Origin: Pseudomonas sp. IB20
Lineage (GTDB): Bacteria > Pseudomonadota > Gammaproteobacteria > Pseudomonadales > Pseudomonadaceae
DNA length: 64,000 nt
Assembly: GCF_009707325.1 (NCBI RefSeq)
Contig: NZ_CP046103.1
Location: 1,012,835 to 1,076,834 of the forward strand
Reading direction: 5' to 3'
How positions within the stretch are numbered: position 1 is the first letter of the stretch; every line of letters starts with the position of its first letter. Under the pieces are notes generated by a model. The model was not told where the DNA came from. It ran no database searches and saw only the letters and a list, made by a program, of their open reading frames with translations. Positions 39,069-49,449 of the stretch are shown piece by piece. The translations under genes and the position numbers were made by a program.

Positions 39069-39133
39069 AGCCTGATGCAAAAGCAAATGTGGGCGCTGGC
39101 CAGCTCCCACATTTTTTACCGCATGTGAGCCTT
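39069..39133. terminator. Terminator hairpin, tandem copy 2
   Basis: This is an exact copy of 39002-39066, with the stem at 39088-39111. It overlaps the last bases of the rhlB stop codon. Confidence 0.82.
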
Positions 39134-40595
39134 AAGGGCGCTTGCGCTCCACAGCCCGCAGCAAGTGCGTCGGCGGCGTTTCGCAGCTGATCTTGCGGCC
39201 CAGCAACGTCTCGATGGACGGTAACTGGTACGAGTCATCTTCACCGGCAAAGCTGATCGACACACCCGCAGCGCCTGCACGGCCGGTACGGCCAATGCGG
39301 TGCACGTAGTCGTCCGGCACTTCCGGCAGGGTGAAGTTGATCACGTGGCTGATGCCGTCGATGTGAATCCCGCGCCCGGCCACGTCGGTGGCCACCAGCA
39401 CGCGAATCTTGCCTTCGCGAAAGCCTTCCAGGGTCTTGATGCGCTTGTGCTGCGGCACATCGCCCGACAGTTGCGCGGCGTTGACGCCATCACGCACCAG
39501 GCGTTCTTCGATGCGGCGCACTTCGTCCTTGCGGTTGGCAAACACCATGACGCGCTCCCAACCGTTGTCGTTGATCAGGTTGTAAAGCAGCTTGTACTTG
39601 TCGGCACCGGCCACGGCGTAGATGTGCTGTTCGACGTTTTCGCTGGCGACGTTCAGCGCTTCGATCTCGACGATGGACGGGTCGGTGGTCCACTGCTTGG
39701 CGAGGTTCATCACGTCTTCGGTAAAGGTCGCGGAGAACAGCAGGGTCTGGCGCTCGTTTTTCGGCGGGGTCTGGCGAATGATCTGGCGTACTTGCGGGAT
39801 GAAGCCCATGTCGAGCATGCGGTCGGCTTCGTCCAGCACCATCACTTCGACCATGTCCAGGTGCACGTCGCCGCGCTGGTTGAAGTCGAGCAGGCGGCCA
39901 GGGGTGGCGACCAGGATGTCGCAGTGACGGGCTTCAAGGTGCTTGAGCTGCTTGTCGAAGTCCATGCCGCCCACGAACGTCATGACGTTGAGGCCGGTGT
40001 ACTTGGTCAGGTCGGCGGCGTCCTTGGCGATCTGCACCACCAGTTCGCGGGTCGGGGCGATGATCAGTGCGCGCGGCTCACCCATGTAGCGCTCTTTGGG
40101 CGGCGGCGTCTGCAGCAACTGGGTGATGATCGAGATCAGGAACGCGGCGGTCTTGCCGGTGCCGGTTTGGGCGCGGCCAATGGCGTCTTTGCCCGCCAGG
40201 GTGAAGCCCAGCACTTGCGCCTGGATCGGTGTGCAGTACGGGAAACCCAGGTCCTGGATGGCGTGCATCAGTTCCGGGGCCAGCTTGAAATCGTGGAAGC
40301 GGGTTTTACCTTCCAGGGGCTCGACGGCGAAGTCTTCGAGCTTCCATGGCGTCACGGGCGGTTTGGGTGCACGTTCGCGGCGCGGTGCTTTGGGCGCAGG
40401 TGCAGGCTCGGCTTCAGCGGCTTTTACCGGTTCAGTCGGTGTCACCGGTGGCTTCTTCGGCGCGGCGACAGGTGCGGTCCGTTCTGGCTGTTGACCGTCG
40501 TTGCGGTTGCCGGGCTTGGGGGCAGGAGCACTGGGAACAGGCGCGAGCGGCTCAGCCTCGCTTTTGCCGAACATCTTCTTAAGTGCTTTGAGCAC
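39132..40595 (-). CDS. rhlB: DEAD-box ATP-dependent RNA helicase RhlB
   Basis: The 487-residue helicase has an N-terminal Pro/Ala-rich, charged extension (residues 1-85) and a core with AQTGTGKT (142-149), PTREL, DEAD (255-258), SAT and HRIGRTGR. RhlB unwinds RNA for the degradosome. The GTG start (40595) matches the start [10 protein letters not shown] seen in related Pseudomonas proteins. The long disordered N-terminus is normal in this genus. Confidence 0.92.
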   Translation of the reverse strand: MLKALKKMFGKSEAEPLAPVPSAPAPKPGNRNDGQQPERTAPVAAPKKPPVTPTEPVKAAEAEPAPAPKAPRRERAPKPPVTPWKLEDFAVEPLEGKTRFHDFKLAPELMHAIQDLGFPYCTPIQAQVLGFTLAGKDAIGRAQTGTGKTAAFLISIITQLLQTPPPKERYMGEPRALIIAPTRELVVQIAKDAADLTKYTGLNVMTFVGGMDFDKQLKHLEARHCDILVATPGRLLDFNQRGDVHLDMVEVMVLDEADRMLDMGFIPQVRQIIRQTPPKNERQTLLFSATFTEDVMNLAKQWTTDPSIVEIEALNVASENVEQHIYAVAGADKYKLLYNLINDNGWERVMVFANRKDEVRRIEERLVRDGVNAAQLSGDVPQHKRIKTLEGFREGKIRVLVATDVAGRGIHIDGISHVINFTLPEVPDDYVHRIGRTGRAGAAGVSISFAGEDDSYQLPSIETLLGRKISCETPPTHLLRAVERKRP

Positions 40596-40697
40596 GGTGA
40601 TCTCATTAATTGGTTAAGGAATGTACGCCGGCCAGTGTAATGCAAGAATCGGGCGCGGCGTAGTGCGTTGGTCATACGGCTACATAATGTATGGATT

Positions 40698-41483
<786 letters not shown>

Positions 41484-41489
41484 TCACTC

Positions 41490-41505
41490 TGGTACGGGCC
41501 TTGCT
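41490..41505 (+). promoter_or_regulatory. Sigma-54 (RpoN) promoter candidate for aapJQMP
   Basis: TGGTACG-N4-TTGCT differs from the RpoN consensus TGGCACG-N4-TTGCW at a single base and keeps the essential GG and GC with 10-base spacing. Transcription would start near 41517, giving a leader of about 185 nt to aapJ. The remaining upstream DNA (41355-41701) contains a loose inverted repeat (CTATCCCA/TGGGATAG, 41527-41573) and no gene. Confidence 0.6.
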
Positions 41506-41701
41506 ATGTGTAGGTCGATGTCAGAACTATCCCATGACGGTAACACTATCAGTGACTGCCGCTTGTGGGATAGCCACTGGAATTACCGCGACAACTTCAT
41601 GCCGCTTGACCCCAAAAAAAGCCAACACGGGTTGATATCGCCTCATAAGGGTGCGCTGAGGTTGGAGCTCCGACACAACAAGAGCAAAACTGGAGGTTTG
41701 A

Positions 41702-42733
41702 ATGAAGGTATTGAAATCCACCCTGGCCATTGTGACCGCGGCCGCTGTACTGGGTGTCAGTGGTTTTGCCCAAGCCGGCGCCACCCTGGACGCCGTGCAG
41801 AAGAAAGGCTTCGTGCAATGTGGCGTGAGTGACGGCCTGCCGGGTTTCTCGGTGCCGGATGCCAGCGGCAAGATCCTTGGGATCGATGCTGACGTTTGCC
41901 GCGCTGTGGCCGCTGCCGTTTTCGGTGATGCGACCAAGGTCAAGTTCAGCCAGTTGAATGCCAAGGAGCGTTTCACCGCGCTTCAATCCGGCGAAGTCGA
42001 CATCCTGTCGCGTAACACCACCATGACCAGCTCTCGCGATTCGGGCATGGGCCTGAAATTCCCAGGCTTCATTACCTACTACGACGGCATTGGCTTCCTG
42101 GTTAACAACAAACTGGGCGTAAAAAGTGCTAAGGAACTGGACGGTGCAACCATCTGCATCCAGGCCGGTACCACCACTGAGTTGAACGTCTCTGACTTCT
42201 TCCGCGCCAACAACCTCAAATACACCCCGATCACCTTCGACACCTCTGATGAAAGCGCCAAGTCGCTGGAGTCGGGCCGTTGCGACGTGCTGACCTCCGA
42301 CAAGTCCCAACTGTTCGCCCAGCGCAGCAAGTTGGCCTCGCCGAAAGACTACGTGGTGCTGCCGGAAACCATTTCCAAAGAACCACTGGGCCCAGTCGTG
42401 CGTAACGGCGACGACGAGTGGCTGGCCATCGTGCGCTGGGTTGGCTACGCCATGCTCAACGCTGAAGAAGCCGGTATCACCTCGAAAAACGTTGAAGCTG
42501 AAGCCAAGTCCACCAAAAACCCGGACGTTGCGCGTCTGCTCGGTGCTGACGGCGAGTACGGCAAAGACCTGAAAGTGAAAAAAGACTGGGTTGTACAGAT
42601 CGTCAAGCAAGTCGGTAACTACGGTGAAGTGTTCGAGCGCAACCTGGGCAAGAGCACCCCGCTGGAAATCGACCGTGGCCTGAACGCGCTGTGGAACAAC
42701 GGCGGCATTCAATACGCACCACCTGTGCGCTGA
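41702..42733 (+). CDS. aapJ: General L-amino acid ABC transporter, periplasmic binding protein AapJ
   Basis: The 343-residue protein has a signal peptide (cleavage after AQA, about residue 25) and a family 3 solute-binding domain (VSDGLPGFS, DADVCRAVAAAVFGD). It is the binding protein of the broad L-amino acid permease Aap/Bzt. GGAGG lies upstream of the start. A strong stem-loop in the gap before aapQ probably lets this gene be expressed above the membrane components. Confidence 0.95.
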   Translation: MKVLKSTLAIVTAAAVLGVSGFAQAGATLDAVQKKGFVQCGVSDGLPGFSVPDASGKILGIDADVCRAVAAAVFGDATKVKFSQLNAKERFTALQSGEVDILSRNTTMTSSRDSGMGLKFPGFITYYDGIGFLVNNKLGVKSAKELDGATICIQAGTTTELNVSDFFRANNLKYTPITFDTSDESAKSLESGRCDVLTSDKSQLFAQRSKLASPKDYVVLPETISKEPLGPVVRNGDDEWLAIVRWVGYAMLNAEEAGITSKNVEAEAKSTKNPDVARLLGADGEYGKDLKVKKDWVVQIVKQVGNYGEVFERNLGKSTPLEIDRGLNALWNNGGIQYAPPVR

Positions 42734-42749
42734 TCGCTGATGGTTCTAT

Positions 42750-42774
42750 CACCCGGTGGGCCAACCGCCGGGTG
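42750..42774 (+). promoter_or_regulatory. Intercistronic stem-loop between aapJ and aapQ
   Basis: CACCCGGTGG pairs with CCGCCGGGTG around a five-base loop. No T-run follows, so it looks like an mRNA-stabilising or attenuating hairpin rather than a full terminator. Such hairpins commonly separate binding-protein genes from permease genes. Confidence 0.65.
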
Positions 42775-42805
42775 ATGTTCTGTTCCATTATTTCCGGGGC
42801 ACTTC

Positions 42806-43987
42806 ATGCAAAATCAAATCGGCGCACCAAAGCAGAAGCTCAGCTTCAGCGATCCCAAAGTGCGTGCGTGGCTTTTCCAGATCATCACGATTGTGGCGGT
42901 GGTCTCGCTGGGCTGGTACCTCTTCAACAATACGCAAACCAACCTTCAGCACCGGGGCATTACCTCGGGTTTCGACTTTCTTGAACGCAGTGCCGGCTTC
43001 GGCATTGCTCAGCACCTGATCGACTACACCGAATCGGACACCTACGCCCGCGTCTTTGTGATCGGCCTGCTCAACACCTTGCTGGTGACCGTGATCGGCG
43101 TGGTCCTGGCGACGTTGCTGGGTTTCGTCATCGGTGTGGCGCGTCTGTCGCCGAACTGGATGATCAACAAACTGGCGACGGTGTATGTGGAGGTGTTCCG
43201 CAACATTCCGCCGCTGCTGCAGATTCTGTTCTGGTATTTCGCGGTGTTCCTGACCATGCCGGGGCCGCGTGCCAGCCATAATTTCGGTGACACGTTCTTT
43301 GTCAGCAGCCGTGGCCTGAACATGCCGGCTGCATTGGCGGCTGACGGCTTCTGGCCGTTTGTGGTCAGTGTGGTCATCGCCATCGTGGCAATCGTGCTGA
43401 TGACGCGTTGGGCCAACAAGCGCTTTGAAGCGACCGGGGTGCCGTTCCACAAGTTCTGGGCTGGCCTGGCATTGCTCATCGTGATCCCGGCGTTGTGCGC
43501 CTTGATGTTCGGCGCGCCGCTGCACTGGGAAATGCCCAAGCTGCAAGGTTTCAACTTTGTCGGCGGCTGGGTATTGATCCCTGAACTGCTGGCGTTGACC
43601 CTCGCGCTTACTGTCTATACGGCAGCGTTTATTGCCGAGATCGTGCGTTCGGGCATCAAGTCCGTCAGCCACGGCCAGACCGAAGCCGCGCGCTCCCTGG
43701 GCCTGCGCCCTGGGCCGACGCTGCGCAAGGTCATCATCCCGCAGGCCCTGCGGGTGATCATTCCGCCGCTGACCAGCCAATACCTGAACCTGGCGAAAAA
43801 CTCGTCGTTGGCCGCCGGTATCGGTTACCCGGAAATGGTGTCGCTGTTTGCCGGTACGGTGCTCAACCAGACCGGGCAGGCGATCGAGGTTATTGCCATC
43901 ACCATGAGCGTGTACCTGGCGATCAGCATCAGCATTTCCCTGCTGATGAATTGGTACAACAAGCGCATTGCGCTGATCGAGCGGTGA
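42806..43987 (+). CDS. aapQ: L-amino acid ABC transporter permease AapQ
   Basis: The 393-residue inner-membrane permease has about eight hydrophobic segments and the binding-protein-dependent transport EAA-like loop near EAARSLGLRPGPTLRKVIIP. The longer N-terminal half, with extra membrane segments, is typical of AapQ/BztB. It is followed by aapM after 10 bp. Confidence 0.94.
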   Translation: MQNQIGAPKQKLSFSDPKVRAWLFQIITIVAVVSLGWYLFNNTQTNLQHRGITSGFDFLERSAGFGIAQHLIDYTESDTYARVFVIGLLNTLLVTVIGVVLATLLGFVIGVARLSPNWMINKLATVYVEVFRNIPPLLQILFWYFAVFLTMPGPRASHNFGDTFFVSSRGLNMPAALAADGFWPFVVSVVIAIVAIVLMTRWANKRFEATGVPFHKFWAGLALLIVIPALCALMFGAPLHWEMPKLQGFNFVGGWVLIPELLALTLALTVYTAAFIAEIVRSGIKSVSHGQTEAARSLGLRPGPTLRKVIIPQALRVIIPPLTSQYLNLAKNSSLAAGIGYPEMVSLFAGTVLNQTGQAIEVIAITMSVYLAISISISLLMNWYNKRIALIER

Positions 43988-43997
43988 GGAAACACAC

Positions 43998-45095
43998 ATG
44001 AGTTCGCATACGTTCAAACCTGATATGCCACCACCGAGCAAAGTCTTCGGGCCGATCGCATGGATGCGCGCCAACCTGTTTTCCAGCTGGCTCAACACCC
44101 TGCTGACGCTGTTGGCGTTTTACCTGATCTACCTGATTGTGCCGCCGATCCTGCACTGGGCCATCCTCGACGCCAACTGGGTCGGGACCACACGCGCTGA
44201 TTGCACCAAAGAGGGTGCCTGCTGGGTGTTTATCCAACAGCGCTTCGGGCAGTTCATGTACGGCTACTACCCGGGCGATCTGCGCTGGCGCGTGGACCTG
44301 ACCGTGTGGCTGGCCATCGTCGGCGTGGCGCCGTTGTTCATCTCGCGTTTTCAACGCAAGGCGATCTACGGCCTGAGCTTTCTGGTGCTGTACCCGATCA
44401 TTGCCTACTTCCTGCTGCACGGCGGCATCTTCGGCCTGACCAACGTGGCCACCAGCCAATGGGGCGGCCTGATGCTGACCCTGGTCATCGCCACGGTCGG
44501 CATTGCCGGCGCGTTGCCGTTGGGCATTGTGCTGGCGTTGGGGCGGCGCTCGAACATGCCGGCGATTCGAGTGGTCTGCGTGACCTTCATCGAATTCTGG
44601 CGCGGCGTGCCGTTGATCACCGTGCTGTTCATGTCGTCGGTGATGCTGCCGTTGTTCCTGCCCGAAGGCATGGGCATCGACAAACTGCTGCGGGCATTGA
44701 TCGGCGTGATCCTGTTCCAGTCGGCCTACGTGGCTGAAGTGGTGCGCGGTGGCTTGCAGGCGATTCCCAAGGGGCAGTACGAAGCGGCCGCGGCGATGGG
44801 CTTGGGTTACTGGCGCAGCATGGGCCTGGTGATTCTGCCGCAAGCCTTGAAGCTGGTGATCCCGGGCATCGTCAACACGTTTATTGCGCTGTTCAAGGAC
44901 ACCAGCCTTGTGATCATCATCGGCCTGTTCGACCTGCTCAACAGCGTCAAACAAGCCGCCGCCGACCCGAAATGGTTGGGCATGGCCACTGAAGGCTACG
45001 TGTTCGCCGCCCTGGTGTTCTGGATTTTCTGTTTTGGTATGTCGCGCTATTCCATTCATTTGGAACACAAGCTCGACACAGGCCACAAGCGTTAG
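43998..45095 (+). CDS. aapM: L-amino acid ABC transporter permease AapM
   Basis: The 365-residue permease partners AapQ. It has several membrane segments and the EAA loop [20 protein letters not shown], which contacts AapP. It is followed by aapP after 11 bp, with a GGAG ribosome site. Confidence 0.94.
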   Translation: MSSHTFKPDMPPPSKVFGPIAWMRANLFSSWLNTLLTLLAFYLIYLIVPPILHWAILDANWVGTTRADCTKEGACWVFIQQRFGQFMYGYYPGDLRWRVDLTVWLAIVGVAPLFISRFQRKAIYGLSFLVLYPIIAYFLLHGGIFGLTNVATSQWGGLMLTLVIATVGIAGALPLGIVLALGRRSNMPAIRVVCVTFIEFWRGVPLITVLFMSSVMLPLFLPEGMGIDKLLRALIGVILFQSAYVAEVVRGGLQAIPKGQYEAAAAMGLGYWRSMGLVILPQALKLVIPGIVNTFIALFKDTSLVIIIGLFDLLNSVKQAAADPKWLGMATEGYVFAALVFWIFCFGMSRYSIHLEHKLDTGHKR

Positions 45096-45106
45096 GAGTT
45101 GTTGTT

Positions 45107-45871
45107 ATGAGCGAAGCGATCAAACAGCCTGTGAGCCCTGAAGGCATTATCCAGATGCAGGGCGTCAACAAGTGGTACGGCCAGTTCCACGTGTTGAAAG
45201 ACATCAACCTCAACGTCAAGCAGGGCGAGCGTATCGTGCTGTGCGGCCCGTCGGGTTCGGGCAAGTCCACCACCATCCGCTGCCTCAACCGCTTGGAAGA
45301 GCACCAGCAAGGCCGCATCGTGGTCGATGGCGTGGAACTGACCAACGACCTCAAGCAGATCGAAGCGATCCGCCGTGAAGTCGGCATGGTGTTCCAGCAC
45401 TTCAACTTGTTCCCGCACCTGACCATCCTGCAAAACTGCACGCTGGCGCCGATGTGGGTGCGCAAGATGCCCAAGCGCAAGGCCGAAGAAATCGCCATGC
45501 ATTACTTGGAGCGTGTGCGCATCCCGGAGCAGGCCCACAAGTTCCCGGGGCAACTGTCCGGCGGCCAGCAACAGCGCGTGGCCATCGCGCGTGCCCTGTG
45601 CATGAAGCCGAAAATCATGCTGTTCGACGAACCGACCTCGGCGCTGGACCCGGAAATGGTCAAGGAAGTACTCGACACCATGATCGGCCTGGCCGAAGAC
45701 GGCATGACCATGTTGTGCGTGACCCACGAAATGGGCTTTGCCCGCACCGTGGCCAACCGCGTGATCTTCATGGACAAGGGCGAAATCGTCGAGCAGGCGG
45801 CGCCGAATGACTTCTTCGACAACCCGCAGAATGATCGGACCAAGTTGTTCTTGAGCCAGATTTTGCATTGA
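45107..45871 (+). CDS. aapP: L-amino acid ABC transporter ATP-binding protein AapP
   Basis: The 254-residue ATPase has Walker [10 protein letters not shown] (about residues 47-55), the ABC signature LSGGQQQR, Walker [15 protein letters not shown] and the H-loop THEMGFAR. It powers AapJQM. It is the last gene of the operon; a perfect terminator follows. Confidence 0.96.
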   Translation: MSEAIKQPVSPEGIIQMQGVNKWYGQFHVLKDINLNVKQGERIVLCGPSGSGKSTTIRCLNRLEEHQQGRIVVDGVELTNDLKQIEAIRREVGMVFQHFNLFPHLTILQNCTLAPMWVRKMPKRKAEEIAMHYLERVRIPEQAHKFPGQLSGGQQQRVAIARALCMKPKIMLFDEPTSALDPEMVKEVLDTMIGLAEDGMTMLCVTHEMGFARTVANRVIFMDKGEIVEQAAPNDFFDNPQNDRTKLFLSQILH

Positions 45872-45886
45872 TCGACGTTTGAAGCG

Positions 45887-45918
45887 ATAAACCCGGCCTG
45901 GTGCCGGGTTTATTTTTG
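45887..45918 (+). terminator. Rho-independent terminator after aapP
   Basis: A perfect 11-bp stem (ATAAACCCGGC and complement, loop CTGGT) is followed by TTTTG, 16 bp after the stop. The convergent mqsA gene ends 6 bp beyond. Confidence 0.92.
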
Positions 45919-45923
45919 CTTGT

Positions 45924-46412
45924 CTAGGACGCTTTGAGGGCGTCTTGCGTTTCGTTGTTGAGGGTGTAGGTGAAGGCGTTGCGCAGGTCTGCGCCTTCGG
46001 CCAGTTCTTTGGCATCGGTGAGCAAGTAGGGGTAACGATCCAGCAGGCGCATCAGCACCATCAACGGCTTGGGCGGTGCTATTTCGCCGCGTTCGTAGCG
46101 TGAGAATGCGTTGTGCCCGCCACCGGATAGCAACTCCACGGTTTGTTTTTGCGTGAGGTGCAGTTTGCGGCGGATGCGCTTCAGTTCGGCGCCCATCATC
46201 CGTCGTGCGGCGTGGAGCAGATCATCACCTGCCTTGGCATGGCGTTCGCAGCTATCGGGGTCATACATGCCGTCCTCGCACACCTGGCATTCCCAGCCCG
46301 ACAGATCATCAATGCGCCGCTCCATACCTTTGATGCACAGGGTTTCGCTGCGGCCTTCAAAGCGTGTCATGGCGTCGGGGGCGCCACAGATATAGCAGTG
46401 TTGGGTGTTCAT
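45924..46412 (-). CDS. mqsA: Type II antitoxin of the MqsA family
   Basis: The 162-residue protein has an N-terminal zinc-binding domain (C6, C9, C42, C45) and a C-terminal XRE-type helix-turn-helix (about residues 73-130, LTQKQTVELLSGGGHNAFSRYERGE). This is the MqsA architecture: it neutralises MqsR and represses the operon. It follows the toxin gene in an ATGA overlap, the toxin-first order typical of mqsRA. It is somewhat longer than the E. coli protein. Confidence 0.9.
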   Translation of the reverse strand: MNTQHCYICGAPDAMTRFEGRSETLCIKGMERRIDDLSGWECQVCEDGMYDPDSCERHAKAGDDLLHAARRMMGAELKRIRRKLHLTQKQTVELLSGGGHNAFSRYERGEIAPPKPLMVLMRLLDRYPYLLTDAKELAEGADLRNAFTYTLNNETQDALKAS

Positions 46413-46720
46413 GGGTTCATCCCTTTGAAGGAGATCACCGGTGGGTTACTACCGGAGCAGTAAGTGACCTTGATGTAAATCTCCAGACCGTGTGAATGGA
46501 TGTGGTAGACGTCATGCCAGACGCGGTGATCGGCATAAGTGGTCATCGACTGGTACAACATCCTGTTTTGCAGTTCGAAGACGACCGCTTGCATCTCAGT
46601 GAGATCAAGGTCGAGAGCCTCGCCGGTTTTCTTTGCCGCACGTGTGAAAGCCTTGGCACCAAGCCGCCTCACATCTGCCTTGACCACTGCCAGATCGTAA
46701 TGAGGTGTGTACTTTTCCAT
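46409..46720 (-). CDS. mqsR: MqsR-type mRNA interferase toxin
   Basis: The 103-residue protein matches MqsR: it starts MEKYTPHYDL and has the conserved KSMTTYSDH-like segment (here QSMTTYADHRVWHDVYH) and a C-terminal VISFKG. MqsR is a RelE-fold, ribosome-independent RNase that cuts mRNA at GCU/GCA-type sites in E. coli. AGGTG lies upstream of the ATG, and the operator palindrome is 18 bp further up. Confidence 0.9.
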   Translation of the reverse strand: MEKYTPHYDLAVVKADVRRLGAKAFTRAAKKTGEALDLDLTEMQAVVFELQNRMLYQSMTTYADHRVWHDVYHIHSHGLEIYIKVTYCSGSNPPVISFKGMNP

Positions 46721-46738
46721 AAGACACCTGAGTCCAAT

Positions 46739-46759
46739 AATTACCCTCAGAGGGTAATT
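46739..46759 (-). promoter_or_regulatory. Palindromic operator of mqsRA
   Basis: Perfect 10-base arms AATTACCCTC and GAGGGTAATT flank a single central base, 18 bp upstream of the toxin start. MqsA binds palindromes of this kind (AACCT/AGGTT in E. coli); the half-site ACCCT resembles it. It is very likely the autorepression site. Confidence 0.82.
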
Positions 46760-46879
46760 TTACCAATCGAAAATTCAGTTCCTTTTGTTGCCTCCGAACC
46801 CTAGTGCGTTGCCTTTGTAGGCAAGTCCGAATAGGCTGTAGGAAAATTCATCCTATGATTGGACGAAAGCGAAAAACCC

Positions 46880-47539
46880 ATGACAGACATCGCCCCTCTG
46901 ATCAAACGCTCCCTCGTTGACCAGGCCCTGGAGCAGTTGCGTCGGCGCATCACCGAAGGCAAGTGGGCCATCGGCGAGCGCCTGCCCACCGAGCCTGAGC
47001 TGTCTGCCGAGTTAGGCATCAGCCGCAACACCGTGCGCGAAGCCATGCGTGTGTTGGCGTTCTGCGGCTTGATCGAAATCCGCCAGGGCGACGGCAGTTA
47101 TTTACGCTCGATGACCGACCCGCTGGGCGCGATGCGCGCATTGTCCCACTGCACCTTGGAGCAGGCGCAGGAGACGCGGCAGATTCTGGAAGTGGAGGCC
47201 ATCGGGCTCGCGGCACTGCGCCGTACTGAAGACGATCTGAAACATTTACGCCAAGCCTTAAGCGTCAGCGCCGAGCTGTACCACGGTGACCTGGAGGCCT
47301 ACATCAGCGCAGACCTGGTGTTCCACAAACACTTGGTCGATGCCGCGCACAACCCGGCCTTGAGCGAGCTGTACCAGTATTTCTCCGCCATTGTCGGCGC
47401 CCAGTTGCGCCAGACCCTGAATATCTCACCGCGTCGCCAGGCCGTGTTCGACCTGCATATCGCCCTGCTCGACGCCGTGGAGCACCAAGACCCGGAACGC
47501 GCCAAATCCCTCTGCCGGCAGTTGATCAATGAACCTTGA
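46880..47539 (+). CDS. GntR/FadR-family transcriptional regulator
   Basis: The 219-residue regulator has an N-terminal GntR winged helix (about residues 13-70; LPTEPELSAELGISRNTVREAMR) and an FCD ligand-binding domain. I chose the ATG at 46880; the frame extends 7 codons upstream to a TTG. It overlaps the next gene by 11 bp and should regulate it. The ligand is unknown. Confidence 0.87.
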   Translation: MTDIAPLIKRSLVDQALEQLRRRITEGKWAIGERLPTEPELSAELGISRNTVREAMRVLAFCGLIEIRQGDGSYLRSMTDPLGAMRALSHCTLEQAQETRQILEVEAIGLAALRRTEDDLKHLRQALSVSAELYHGDLEAYISADLVFHKHLVDAAHNPALSELYQYFSAIVGAQLRQTLNISPRRQAVFDLHIALLDAVEHQDPERAKSLCRQLINEP

Positions 47540-48776
47540 AGCCAAACGCACTACCGAACTCAAAACGCTGCTGATCGACGCCGAAGCCGACGACGACGTG
47601 GTGCAGCACACCCCGCCGGTGGTCGCGCGGCCATGGCTGTTGCTGTTGGGCCTGATACTGGTGGCGTTGAACCTGCGCCCGGCGCTGTCGAGCCTGTCGC
47701 CGCTACTGGCTGACGTCTCGCACAGTCTCGGATTGTCGGCGGCCAAAGCCGGCTTGCTGACCACCTTGCCGGTGTTGTGCCTGGGGCTGTTTGCGCCCAT
47801 GGCGCCGATCCTGGCCCGGCGTTTTGGCGCCGAGCGGGTGGTGCTGGGGATTCTGCTGACGTTGGCTGCCGGCATTATTCTGCGCAGTTCGTTCGGTGAG
47901 GTCGGCCTGTTCGCCGGCAGCCTGATTGCCGGTGCGAGCATCGGCATCATCGGCGTGTTGCTGCCGGGTATCGTCAAGCGTGACTTCGCCAAACAGGCCG
48001 GCACCATGACCGGCGTGTACACCATGGCGCTGTGCCTGGGCGCCGCGTTGGCGGCCGGCTCGACGGTGCCGCTGAGCCGGTATTTCGGCGACAGCTGGAG
48101 CATCGGCCTGGGCTTCTGGATTCTGCCGGCGCTGGTGGCGGCGCTGTTCTGGTTGCCGCAAGTCGGGCAGAAACACGGCGCGCATCAAGTCGCCTATCGC
48201 GTGAAGGGTTTGCTGCGCGACCCGCTGGCCTGGCAGGTGACCTTGTACATGGGCCTGCAATCGTCGCTGGCCTACATCGTGTTCGGCTGGTTGCCGTCGA
48301 TCCTGATCGGCCGTGGGCTCACGCCGACTCAAGCGGGGCTGGTGCTGTCGGGCTCGGTCATCGTGCAACTGGCCAGTTCCCTCGCCGCGCCGTGGTTGGC
48401 TACGCGGGGTAAGGACCAGCGGCTGGCGATCGTGGTGGTGATGCTGCTGACCCTCGGCGGCCTGTTCGGGTGCTTGTATGCACCGCTCGACGGCCTGTGG
48501 GGTTGGGCGATCTTGCTGGGCCTGGGCCAGGGCGGCACCTTCAGCCTGGCGCTGACCTTGATCGTGTTGCGCTCGCGGGACGCCCACGTGGCCGCCAACC
48601 TGTCGAGCATGGCCCAGGGCATCGGCTACACGCTGGCGTCCCTCGGGCCGCTGGCGGTTGGCCTGGTGCACGATTGGACCGGTGGTTGGTCGGCGGTCGG
48701 CTGGATTTTCGCGGTGCTCGGTTTGGGCGCAATCATCGCCGGGCTTGGCGCCGGACGCGCACGGTGTCGGGGTTGA
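47529..48776 (+). CDS. MFS transporter of the cyanate/nitroimidazole (CynX/NimT) family
   Basis: The 415-residue protein has about 12 membrane segments after a 35-residue cytosolic N-terminus, and the NLRPALSSLSPLL start of helix 1 characteristic of CynX/NimT-type transporters. It is translationally coupled to the GntR gene. The substrate is uncertain; cyanate is only the family name. It ends 12 bp from the convergent pilin cluster. Confidence 0.85.
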   Translation: MNLEAKRTTELKTLLIDAEADDDVVQHTPPVVARPWLLLLGLILVALNLRPALSSLSPLLADVSHSLGLSAAKAGLLTTLPVLCLGLFAPMAPILARRFGAERVVLGILLTLAAGIILRSSFGEVGLFAGSLIAGASIGIIGVLLPGIVKRDFAKQAGTMTGVYTMALCLGAALAAGSTVPLSRYFGDSWSIGLGFWILPALVAALFWLPQVGQKHGAHQVAYRVKGLLRDPLAWQVTLYMGLQSSLAYIVFGWLPSILIGRGLTPTQAGLVLSGSVIVQLASSLAAPWLATRGKDQRLAIVVVMLLTLGGLFGCLYAPLDGLWGWAILLGLGQGGTFSLALTLIVLRSRDAHVAANLSSMAQGIGYTLASLGPLAVGLVHDWTGGWSAVGWIFAVLGLGAIIAGLGAGRARCRG

Positions 48777-48788
48777 AAGAGGTGGGTA

Positions 48789-49439
48789 CTACAGGTAAAC
48801 CACTTCCAGCGTGGCGGAGCCGTCCATGAGCGTCTCCACACTCAAGTCCAAGTTCTGCTTGGCGTTGATCACCGCTTCCAGCGTCAAGGTGCTGGTCAGG
48901 TTCTGGATAGCCGAAGGCCCGGCGGTGCTGCCGGCCACATCGGTAAAGCCGAGCAAGCTCTTGGAGCCGATATCGATGGGGTTGCTGTTGGACGTGCGCC
49001 ACGCCAGGCCACCGGTGGTGGATTCGGTGCCGTAGGTCACCGGCAGGGCATCGGCCACTGTCTGTTTGGGATCGAAGCTCACCGAGTACACGCCGAGTTT
49101 GTTGCCCGCGCTGTCCAGCCCCAGCCCGTAATAGATCTCGCTGCTGACGTGGGCGCTGCCGTCGCGGTTATCGCGCATGCGCAGGGCGAAACGGCCGGGG
49201 GCGTTGCAACTGATAGTCAAGGTCAGCGACTTGAGCGGCAGCCGAGTGCCCGTGGCCTGGTTGAGGTCCTTCTGGGAGATCTTGCCGAAGTCGATCACAC
49301 CGCCGGCGGACAGCACGGGGGTGCAGGCCATGGGCGTGATCAGGCCGCCGACAGTCAGTTCGGCGGTGGAGGCGGCTTGGGCCGTGGATGCGTTGGTCAA
49401 CCACGCACAGGCAGTTAACGCCATCAACAACGTTTTCAT
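48789..49439 (-). CDS. DUF1120 pilin-like subunit (last gene of the pilus operon)
   Basis: The 216-residue secreted protein has a signal peptide (cleavage near AQA, about residue 22). The mature N-terminus ASTAELTVGGLITPMACTP is a probable donor strand of alternating hydrophobic residues, followed by the conserved VIDFGKIS..DLN motif. Two cysteines lie about 55 residues apart, and the C-terminus is DGSATLEVVYL. DUF1120 proteins are chaperone-usher pilins like E. coli YhcE/YhcF. AGGAG lies before the start, 10 bp after the previous pilin gene. Confidence 0.85.
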   Translation of the reverse strand: MKTLLMALTACAWLTNASTAQAASTAELTVGGLITPMACTPVLSAGGVIDFGKISQKDLNQATGTRLPLKSLTLTISCNAPGRFALRMRDNRDGSAHVSSEIYYGLGLDSAGNKLGVYSVSFDPKQTVADALPVTYGTESTTGGLAWRTSNSNPIDIGSKSLLGFTDVAGSTAGPSAIQNLTSTLTLEAVINAKQNLDLSVETLMDGSATLEVVYL

Positions 49440-49449
49440 GGTTAAGCTC

